Below the pieces are notes generated by a model. That model had not been told where the DNA came from. It saw only the letters and a program-made list of their open reading frames with translations, and did no database searches. The position numbers were made by a program, and so were the translations under genes. Below are positions 41,696 through 48,196 of a stretch of DNA of 48,196 nt, in pieces. Position 1 is the stretch's first letter, and each line of letters begins with the position of its first letter. Origin of the DNA: Lewinellaceae bacterium (GTDB lineage Bacteria; Bacteroidota; Bacteroidia; Chitinophagales; Saprospiraceae); NCBI GenBank assembly GCA_947476195.1, contig CANJPT010000017.1, positions 1-48,196 of the forward strand. The letters run 5' to 3'.

Positions 41696-42982
41696 ATGCT
41701 CAATCGAAAAACTGCTCCGGCCATCTATGAAGTGAGCCACCTTACCTTGCCGATTCCGGAGCTGAAGCACCTGGATAATGGAATTCCAGTGTACGTACTG
41801 GACTATCCCGGGCAAGAGATCGTAAAGATCGAAGCGGTGTTTCGCACCGGGAGACCGGAGGAAGAAAAGCGCCTGGCTGCTCGGGCTACCGCCAGGCTTT
41901 TGCGCGATGGCACGCTACAAAAATCGGGTGCAGCGCTTGCCGAGCATATTGATTTTTACGGGGCTTCACTGAGTATCCCCACCAATCTGGACACCTCAAG
42001 CTTTATCCTGTTTTCTTTAAAAAAGTATGCCCATGAGGTCATACCAACCTTTGCAGAAATGCTCCAGTCACCATCCTTCCCTGAAGATGAGCTGGAAAAT
42101 TTCCGCCGGACAAATATCCAGGAGCTTTTGGTTGAATTAGAAAAGGGTGAAACCGTGGCTTATCGTAAAGTGACCGAACTTATCTTTGGGGAACAACACC
42201 CTTATGGATATAACTCCATGCCGCATGACTACACCGCTATTCAGCGTGCCGACCTCCAGTATTTTTTTGATACTTGGTATACGCCTTCAAATTGCCTGCT
42301 TTTTGCCAGTGGGCGTATCGATGCGGAAATATTGAGCATGCTCAATCAGCATTTTGGGCAAAAAAAAGGAGCGACTATAATCCCCCCTGTTGTTTCAACA
42401 GCAGAAAAATACGCACCTCCTGCCAGCCCGGCGCGCGCCAACGTTCAGGTGCCATTGCCTGGCTCACTTCAGACCGCTATCAAAATTGGCCGCAGGCTTT
42501 TTAACCGAAGCCATCCTGATTTTAATGGATTGGTGGTATTGAATACCGTGCTTGGAGGTTATTTTGGATCCAGACTGATGACCAATATTCGCGAAAAGAA
42601 AGGTTTTACATATAATATTTATTCCTCGGTAGATGCCTATTTGCTGGATGGATGCCTTTACATCGCCACCGAGGTAAGTCCGGAAAAATCGTCTGCTGCC
42701 GTGCGCGCTATTTTCCGGGAAATGAAAAAACTTCGCGAAATGCCAGTGCCGGAAGAGGAACTCAGCATGGTGCGCAATTATATCCTGGGGATGCTGCTCA
42801 ATGGATTAGATGGACCAATCAACAGTTCAGATATGATCCGCAACCAAATCATTGAAAATCAATCGCCTGAAAATTTCGAAACAATGGTACATACGGTTCG
42901 AAATATTTCCGCCGAAGCGCTCCAGGCGTTGGCACAACAGTATTTACAGCAGAAAGATTTTTGGGTGGTTACGGTAGGGTAA
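41696..42982 (+). CDS. M16-family (insulinase-like) peptidase without the zinc site
   Basis: A protein of 428 residues from the ATG at 41696. It has two M16 domains, residues ~15-200 and ~225-428 ('FNGLVVLNTVLGGYFGSRLMTNIREKKGFTYNIYSS' is the domain 2 R/Y signature). The zinc motif HxxEH expected near residue 60-70 is absent: the equivalent stretch is 'EEKRLAARATARLLRDGTLQKSGAALAEHIDFYGASLSI'. Thus it is like the non-catalytic partner of two-subunit M16 enzymes. The active partner is not adjacent. The longer frame from 41564 starts inside the promoter and is rejected. Confidence 0.88.
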   Translation: MLNRKTAPAIYEVSHLTLPIPELKHLDNGIPVYVLDYPGQEIVKIEAVFRTGRPEEEKRLAARATARLLRDGTLQKSGAALAEHIDFYGASLSIPTNLDTSSFILFSLKKYAHEVIPTFAEMLQSPSFPEDELENFRRTNIQELLVELEKGETVAYRKVTELIFGEQHPYGYNSMPHDYTAIQRADLQYFFDTWYTPSNCLLFASGRIDAEILSMLNQHFGQKKGATIIPPVVSTAEKYAPPASPARANVQVPLPGSLQTAIKIGRRLFNRSHPDFNGLVVLNTVLGGYFGSRLMTNIREKKGFTYNIYSSVDAYLLDGCLYIATEVSPEKSSAAVRAIFREMKKLREMPVPEEELSMVRNYILGMLLNGLDGPINSSDMIRNQIIENQSPENFETMVHTVRNISAEALQALAQQYLQQKDFWVVTVG

Positions 42983-43036
42983 GGTCCAAAAATTAGGACA
43001 TAAAATTTTTGGCAAGATGATCCGCAAAAATCTGCT

Positions 43037-43044
43037 TAGATTTG
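43037..43044 (+). promoter_or_regulatory. -7 promoter element (TAGATTTG) of the mre operon
   Basis: TAGATTTG fits TAnnTTTG and is 43 bp before the mreB start. A TTTG at 43008-43011 is 25 bp upstream, a little far for the -33 element. Confidence 0.5.
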
Positions 43045-43087
43045 CGCACTTTTTTGTACCAATCCGATTCGACTCACATTTAAAAAA

Positions 43088-44134
43088 TTGCCCAATATTT
43101 TGTTCAACCTGTTTAATTTTTTCAAACAAGAACTAGCCGTTGACCTCGGCACAGCGAATACGCTTATCATGGTAGACGACGTGGTGGTGGTGGATGAGCC
43201 TTCGATCGTGGCAATGGATCGTGCAACCAAGCAAACAATTGCTGTAGGCCACCGGGCGATGCAGATGCACGAAAAAACCCACGAAAATATCAAGACTGTG
43301 CGCCCGCTTAAGGATGGCGTTATTGCAGATTTCCAGGCAGCGGAGGCGATGATCCAGGGGATGATAAAAATGGTAGGGCGTCGAAGGAATATGTTTAGCC
43401 ATCTCAAAATGGTTATTTGTATCCCTAGTGGCATCACCGAAGTAGAAAAGCGTGCGGTATTTGATTCTGCTGACCACGTGGATAGCAAGGAGACTTATCT
43501 GATCCATGAGCCAATGGCTGCGGCACTTGGCATTGGCCTCAACATCGAAGAGCCTATTGGAAACATGATCATTGATATCGGTGGGGGTACCACAGAGATT
43601 GCCGTTATCGCACTTTCGGGCATCGTTTGCGATCAGAGCATCCGCATTGCAGGGGATGAACTGACAAACGATATCATGAACTACATGAAGCGGGAACACA
43701 ATATTCTGATCGGCGAGCGTACTTCTGAGCAGATTAAGATCCATGTCGGATCGGCCCTTCACGAACTCGAAAATCCGCCACCGGATTATGCCGTGAATGG
43801 CCGAGATCTGATGACAGGCATTCCGAAGCAAATTAAGATTGGTTACCAGGAAGTTGCCTATGCCCTCGACAAAAGCATCAGCAAGATCGAAGACGCAGTA
43901 CTTCGCGCCCTTGAACTTACTCCTCCTGAGTTGGCTTCAGACATTTATAAAACAGGGCTTTATCTGACCGGTGGCGGAGCACTACTCCGTGGACTGGATA
44001 AACGACTGGAGTCAAAAACCAAGCTGAATGTGCATGTTGCAGACGACCCGCTTCGCGCGGTCGTGCGTGGCACTGGCATGGCACTCCGGAATACCCAACA
44101 ATATTCATTTTTAATCGATCGCAAAAGCGTCTAA
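43088..44134 (+). CDS. mreB: rod shape-determining actin-like protein MreB
   Basis: A 348-residue actin homologue. 'ELAVDLGTANTLIMV' is phosphate loop 1, 'VVVDEPSIVA' follows, 'NMIIDIGGGTTEIAVI' is phosphate loop 2 and 'LTGGGALLRGLDKRLE' the adenosine motif. N-terminal 'FNLFNFFKQE' forms the membrane-binding segment. MreB filaments steer lateral cell wall synthesis. No ATG is available: the start is TTG at 43088 or, closer to family length, TTG at 43100. First gene of mreB-mreC-mreD-mrdA. Confidence 0.96.
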   Translation: MPNILFNLFNFFKQELAVDLGTANTLIMVDDVVVVDEPSIVAMDRATKQTIAVGHRAMQMHEKTHENIKTVRPLKDGVIADFQAAEAMIQGMIKMVGRRRNMFSHLKMVICIPSGITEVEKRAVFDSADHVDSKETYLIHEPMAAALGIGLNIEEPIGNMIIDIGGGTTEIAVIALSGIVCDQSIRIAGDELTNDIMNYMKREHNILIGERTSEQIKIHVGSALHELENPPPDYAVNGRDLMTGIPKQIKIGYQEVAYALDKSISKIEDAVLRALELTPPELASDIYKTGLYLTGGGALLRGLDKRLESKTKLNVHVADDPLRAVVRGTGMALRNTQQYSFLIDRKSV

Positions 44135-44143
44135 TCTAACTGT

Positions 44144-44250
44144 GAACGATGAACTGTGAACCATGAGATTAATCGGGGATTTGGACCTACAGCTCCCGAC
44201 AAAAAATTAGTTCATCGTTCATATTTCATCGTTCATCGTTTATCGTTCAA
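44144..44250 (+). repeat. hairpin with near-tandem TTCATCGT units inside the mre operon
   Basis: GAACGATGAACT (44144-44155) pairs perfectly with AGTTCATCGTTC (44209-44220). After it, TTCATCGT-like units repeat four times up to 44250, four bases before the mreC ATG. The left arm starts 10 bp after the mreB stop. It could lower mreC expression relative to mreB. Confidence 0.65.
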
Positions 44251-44253
44251 CAA

Positions 44254-45141
44254 ATGGGTCGCCTTCTTCAACTCCTGCTTCGCAATGGCGGCTTCGTAAC
44301 ATTCCTTCTGGTGGAGTTGGTTTGTTTTGCGATTATGGTGAATTTCAATGGGCGGCAAGGAGAGATTTGGGCCAATACAACCGGGATCTTTGGGGGGCGA
44401 GCGCTTGAAAAGCGTCAAATGGCCTCCGACTACTTTGGTCTTTACGAAACAGCCGATAGCCTCGCACATATTGTAGACAGTCTTCAGGCTCGACTATCGA
44501 ATGCTCGTCAGATGCAAGTGCCCATCCGCGACACCTTTTTCCTGGTTAATTACGATTCCCTTTCCAAAACAGATTCTGTGCGCCGCAAAACGGTGCGGCC
44601 GCAGTTTGAGTTTATTACAGCGAAAGCCATTAAAAATTCCATTTCCGGTGCAAATAACTGGCTAATCATCAACAGAGGTTCCCTGGATGGTATTCAGCCA
44701 GATATGGCAGTGGTCAGTCCGGAAGGAATTGTCGGCATTGTTCGGCATGTGAGTACTAATTTCTCTCTGGTTATGTCGGTATTACACCAACAAGCCAAGA
44801 TATCAGTGGCATTGCCCAAACAAAAAAACGCCTTTGGCTCGCTTACCTGGGAAGGCGGAAATCCAAGAGAAATGATCCTGCGTTACATCCCTCAACACTT
44901 TGTGGTGCAGGAAAACGAACCGGTTGTAACAAGCGGTTACTCACTCATGTTCCCACTTGGACACCCGGTTGGCAAAGTGATCGGCGTACCAAAGCCAGAC
45001 CCTGAGAACCCGTATTTTTTGGAAATCAGGGTAAGGCTCAATCAGGATATGTCTACAGTGCGGGATGTGGCAGTAATAAATAATTTGTTTCGTGCAGAAC
45101 TTGACAGCTTACAATTAAATATTAAGAGCAATGAACGGTAG
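44254..45141 (+). CDS. mreC: rod shape-determining protein MreC
   Basis: A 295-residue protein. One N-terminal helix ('GFVTFLLVELVCFAIMVNF'), a coiled coil at about 60-85, and the periplasmic two-barrel domain with 'NWLIINRGSLDGIQPDMAVVSPEGIVGIVRHVSTNFSLVMSVLHQQAKISV' and 'VTSGYSLMFPLGHPVGKVIGV'. MreC binds MreD and activates PBP2. It overlaps mreD by 11 bp. Confidence 0.94.
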   Translation: MGRLLQLLLRNGGFVTFLLVELVCFAIMVNFNGRQGEIWANTTGIFGGRALEKRQMASDYFGLYETADSLAHIVDSLQARLSNARQMQVPIRDTFFLVNYDSLSKTDSVRRKTVRPQFEFITAKAIKNSISGANNWLIINRGSLDGIQPDMAVVSPEGIVGIVRHVSTNFSLVMSVLHQQAKISVALPKQKNAFGSLTWEGGNPREMILRYIPQHFVVQENEPVVTSGYSLMFPLGHPVGKVIGVPKPDPENPYFLEIRVRLNQDMSTVRDVAVINNLFRAELDSLQLNIKSNER

Positions 45142-45652
45142 CAATATCACTCCCCATATCCTGCGGTTTATAGGCTTGGTAGTGGTACAGTCGCTGCTGC
45201 TCAACCAGATGACTGATACGGTAGGCGCCTATTTTAATGTGTTGCTCTACCCGCTGTTCATCCTTTTTTTGCCCTTGCAAATGGCTACTCCTTATCTGGT
45301 GCTACTTGGATTTGCAATAGGAATGGCGGTGGATGCTACAGTCCCTTCCTGGGGGGTACATGCCAGCGCCGGGGCGTTTAGCGGCCTGATGCGCGGCCTG
45401 GCACTTATGCCTTTCGCACCGAAGGGCGGATTTTCGGCCAAAGACCCCATTTTTGCGCCAGCGCGTATGGGATGGCAAACATTTATCAATGGTGCAACGT
45501 TATTCATGGTTTGCCATATTTTCTGGTATTTTTCAGTCAGCTACTTCGCCCCCGTTTTCGTCGGCGAGATTTTGAAAAAGACCTTAGCTGCCTGGGTATT
45601 GACCATGTTATTCGTAGCACTTTATACTGCAATGTTCAACCCCAAAAAGTAA
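45131..45652 (+). CDS. mreD: rod shape-determining protein MreD
   Basis: A 173-residue membrane protein with five to six helices ('ILRFIGLVVVQSLLLNQM', 'VLLYPLFILFLPLQM', 'YLVLLGFAIGMAVDATVP', 'GATLFMVCHIFWYFSVSYF', 'LAAWVLTMLFVALYTAMF'). The region 'GVHASAGAFSGLMRGLAL' matches the family loop. Position and helix pattern support the call better than sequence motifs. Confidence 0.88.
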   Translation: MNGSNITPHILRFIGLVVVQSLLLNQMTDTVGAYFNVLLYPLFILFLPLQMATPYLVLLGFAIGMAVDATVPSWGVHASAGAFSGLMRGLALMPFAPKGGFSAKDPIFAPARMGWQTFINGATLFMVCHIFWYFSVSYFAPVFVGEILKKTLAAWVLTMLFVALYTAMFNPKK

Positions 45653-45678
45653 CCCTACACGGTCAATAGTCTTCTTAC

Positions 45679-47676
45679 ATGAAAAACGGCCTTAACCGAC
45701 AACGTAATATCCAGTGGGTATTTTTGGGCTGCGCCATTGTCTTGGTGCTGCAGGCCGCGAATCTTCAAATTTTTGATGGTTCGTACGCTAAAATGGCTGA
45801 TGCAACGGCCATTGAAGAACTCACGGTGTACGCTCCTCGTGGAATTGTCTACGACCGGAATGGCGAACGTATTGTAAATAATGAGGCGACCTTTGATTTG
45901 ATGGTGACCTATAATCAAGTGGATCTGAAGAAAATGGATGTGCCCAAATTTTGTGATATTTTGGACATAAAACCAGAGGACTTTAAGCATAATCTGGAGA
46001 AAGATTGGCGAAGCGGAAAATTTTCAAAATCTGTTCCTTTCGTTTTTCTAAAAAAAATATCGCCTGAAAAAAACGCCAGGCTCTTAGAAAGTCAGTATGA
46101 ATTCCCTGGTTTTTTTGTCCAGGCACGTAGTATCCGAGGCTATCCTTTCAATGCCGGAGCGCACGTATTGGGCTATATCAATGAGGTAGATCCGAGGGAT
46201 ATAGCAAGGAATAAAGGCAAATACGAAACAGGTGACTACATCGGCGCAGCCGGACTGGAATCAGGCTACGAAGACTACCTCCGCGGTCAAAAAGGTGTGA
46301 CCAATCTATTACGAGATAACCTCGGCCGTATAGTCGGTAAATATAAGCAAGGTGAGCGGGATTCTGCAGCAGTGGCAGGTAAGGACCTGATCTCCAGCAT
46401 TGATATTCGGCTCCAGGCCTATGGTGAAAATCTGATGGCCAATAAAACAGGTAGTATCGTCGCGATTGACCCCCAAACGGGCGAGATATTGGCTATGATC
46501 AGTGCTCCGACCTATAATCCAAATTTGCTGGTCATGACCAATAATCGTGGACAGGAATTCAGCCGACTTCTTACCGACCCGCTTCGCTACTTTTTTGATC
46601 GGACCGTCATGGCAAAGTATCCTCCGGGCTCGATCTTTAAAACGGTGGTGTCGCTCATCGGATTACAAACGGGAACGATCAACAAGGATGCTGGGTTTAC
46701 TTGTAATGGTGGATACTTTTATGCAGGCAGATTGTATAAATGTCACCATTCGGGTCGCTTAGACGGTGTGGCAGATGGAATTGCCCGCTCTTGCAATTCT
46801 TATTTCATGAGTAAGTACCGGGATCAGATAGATCGTTTTGGTTACTCAAATCCACAGCAGGGGCTTGACGAGTTTAATAAATATATGCTTCAATTTGGCT
46901 TTGGCCAAAAACTGGGCATTGATTATCCGAATGAAAGTCCAGGTGGTTTCCCAACCTCAGCCTATTATGACAAGCTGTATCCCAGGAACTTAGGGGGCTG
47001 GCACTCACCCACGATCATGTCCTGCGGCATTGGACAAGGGGAGCTTCAATTGACTACCCTTCAGATGGCCAACCTTGCGGCTTGTATCGCCAACAGGGGC
47101 TTTTGGTATGCACCACGTTTGATCAAAGAATTTAAAGATGGAACGCCCATCCCCGAGCGTTTTTTTGTAAAACATACGGTAGAAATTGAGAAACGCCACT
47201 TTGAAACGGTGGTGGAAGGTATGGAGCAATGTGTCGTACGGGGCACGGCTCGTATCGCGCAGGTACCCGGCATATCGGTTTGCGGAAAGACCGGCACCAG
47301 TCAAAACCCCCACGGCGATGACCACTCTGTGTTTTTTGCCTTTGCGCCGAAGGATAATCCGAGAATTGCGATTGCGGTGTATGTCGAAAACGCGGGTTGG
47401 GGTACTTCTTACGCAGCGCCTATTGCAGGCCTGATGATCGAAAAAATGCTCAACGATACCATCGCAACAGATCGCCTCCCTGTTGAACAGCAGATGTTTA
47501 AAGCGGACCTGACCTCAAAAATTCTGGCTAACCGGGCGGAAGAAAAAATTCTGGCCAGGCTGCCCAAGCCGAAACCAGACTCGCTGCCGGACCCGGCAAG
47601 AATACCCTCGGATGTGCCGGATGTGGTGAGTCCAAAGGATACGAAACCGCAGAGTCCGAAGCCGATCCATCGGTAG
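45679..47676 (+). CDS. mrdA: penicillin-binding protein 2, class B transpeptidase
   Basis: A 665-residue protein. N-terminal membrane helix ('WVFLGCAIVLVLQAANL'), PBP dimer domain ('APRGIVYDRNGERIVNNEATFDLMV'), then the transpeptidase with Ser318 in 'KYPPGSIFKTVV' (SxxK), 'RSCNSYF' at ~370-375 (SxN) and 'CGKTGTSQN' at Lys537 (KTG). The C-terminal ~60 residues are Pro/Lys/Asp-rich. It cross-links peptidoglycan in the elongasome with MreBCD. RodA usually follows, but no such gene begins within the remaining 520 bp. Confidence 0.95.
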   Translation: MKNGLNRQRNIQWVFLGCAIVLVLQAANLQIFDGSYAKMADATAIEELTVYAPRGIVYDRNGERIVNNEATFDLMVTYNQVDLKKMDVPKFCDILDIKPEDFKHNLEKDWRSGKFSKSVPFVFLKKISPEKNARLLESQYEFPGFFVQARSIRGYPFNAGAHVLGYINEVDPRDIARNKGKYETGDYIGAAGLESGYEDYLRGQKGVTNLLRDNLGRIVGKYKQGERDSAAVAGKDLISSIDIRLQAYGENLMANKTGSIVAIDPQTGEILAMISAPTYNPNLLVMTNNRGQEFSRLLTDPLRYFFDRTVMAKYPPGSIFKTVVSLIGLQTGTINKDAGFTCNGGYFYAGRLYKCHHSGRLDGVADGIARSCNSYFMSKYRDQIDRFGYSNPQQGLDEFNKYMLQFGFGQKLGIDYPNESPGGFPTSAYYDKLYPRNLGGWHSPTIMSCGIGQGELQLTTLQMANLAACIANRGFWYAPRLIKEFKDGTPIPERFFVKHTVEIEKRHFETVVEGMEQCVVRGTARIAQVPGISVCGKTGTSQNPHGDDHSVFFAFAPKDNPRIAIAVYVENAGWGTSYAAPIAGLMIEKMLNDTIATDRLPVEQQMFKADLTSKILANRAEEKILARLPKPKPDSLPDPARIPSDVPDVVSPKDTKPQSPKPIHR

Positions 47677-47777
47677 AAGTAAATAAAGAGCATCCAGATT
47701 GCAGCTGTACCAGGATCCTCCCGAACTGAAGGGCAGGAAGAATTTATGGTATGTACAATTTTCGCAACCCATTGCCA

Positions 47778-47905
47778 TTCAATCTTCCCTTGTCATCCTG
47801 AGCGCAGTGAATGACCCTGAGGGGTACCCCGCATCATAAGCAGGTTAGTTGCGGCATTCTGTCTCGGGTCCTTCGCTGCGCTCAGGATGACAAGGGAAGA
47901 TTGAA
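47778..47905. repeat. 30-bp perfect inverted repeat (REP-like) after mrdA
   Basis: Bases 47778-47807 are the exact reverse complement of 47876-47905; the core phrase is TCATCCTGAGCGCAG / CTGCGCTCAGGATGA, a phrase often seen between Bacteroidota genes. It could end the mre operon. Forward frame 47811-48116 across it looks spurious. Confidence 0.8.
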
Positions 47906-48196
47906 TGACGAAGCAATTGGAGGTGAAAAGATAGCGCTTATTCGGTCATTCAAAGGAGTGATGTATCGATGCTATTTCAAAAAAACGCCCTTAAAGCATA
48001 GAAAATCAAGCATTTACCCTGGTTTTATTCCCAGCTTCCTGGGCGCGTGGTCAAAAGACACAAGCGCGGCGCTGGGCTGGGCATCTTGCATGTGGAAGCA
48101 GAGAAGACCAAGTTAGGGAAAAAATGTATTCTTCATTTATCAATCGCCAAAAAATAGGTTGGAAAAAAACCTACCCACTCAATTCTTTAGTGAAAA
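47906..48196. other. end of window: no supported gene
   Basis: After the inverted repeat I see no recognised protein on either strand. An ATG at 48124 opens a frame that runs off the window end after 24 codons ('MYSSFINRQKIGWKK...'). It might be the start of a gene, but it is too short to judge and does not look like RodA. Confidence 0.3.

Noticed and set aside
43133-43831. Reverse open frame of 232 codons within mreB
   Set aside because: Shadow of mreB; no recognisable domain.
47811-48116. Forward open frame of 101 codons at the window end
   Set aside because: Starts inside the inverted repeat, is not protein-like, and resembles no family.

Overview
The window comes from a Bacteroidota chromosome, most likely a Saprospiria-type marine or freshwater bacterium. 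This rests on a secreted protein with a type IX secretion (Por) C-terminal sorting domain, many promoter elements of the Bacteroidota form TAnnTTTG, few Shine-Dalgarno sequences, a Bat (Bacteroides aerotolerance)-type von Willebrand factor cluster, a RicT gene next to holB, and an mreBCD-pbp2 cell shape operon. No rRNA, tRNA, CRISPR array or intact transposase gene was seen.

Layout. Positions 1-5020 hold the end of an OmpA-like protein, two perfect parS partition sites (one at the centre of a perfect 54-bp palindrome), an aldehyde dehydrogenase of the 2-aminomuconate/2-hydroxymuconate semialdehyde type, an HtrA-like protease and a Tat-exported Gfo/Idh/MocA protein of the GH109 type. Positions 5021-5712 are a gene-free, AT-rich stretch with two perfect and two near-perfect DnaA boxes, and are my candidate for the chromosome origin. 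Positions 5713-10000 carry heme A synthase (ctaA), an alpha/beta hydrolase, and a decayed accessory patch: a gene with two in-frame stops, a duplicated hydrolase tail, small unknown genes and repeat debris. Positions 10015-13315 are a katG/oxyR divergent oxidative stress pair with a recognisable operator. Then follow chrA, hemW, an orphan response regulator, yidD, two tandem mini-lipoproteins and a 1561-residue secreted protein with HYR-like, dockerin-like, cohesin-like and sorting regions.

The reverse-strand block 22342-26270 holds a GH57/DUF3536 protein and a CBS-Crp gene pair. Next come a class III aminotransferase, smpB, an S8 protease with two SH3b domains, and trxB. From 32407 to 38761 there is a long forward run: holB, a small membrane protein, ricT, a rhodanese-like lipoprotein, then DUF58, a BatD-like gene and batA. 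A TPR gene and dnaN lie on the reverse strand. The window closes with an inactive-type M16 peptidase and the mreB-mreC-mreD-mrdA operon for rod-shape peptidoglycan synthesis.

The strongest non-gene signals are the parS/oriC-like locus at 602-5581, a pair of 85-bp inverted-repeat elements (31590-31674 and 40213-40297) whose inner stem shows a compensatory change, the OxyR-type operator over the katG promoter, and several large intergenic hairpins built from short repeated phrases. No obviously new multi-gene defence or biosynthetic system was recognised. The replication-segregation locus and the 85-bp element family are the parts most worth following up.
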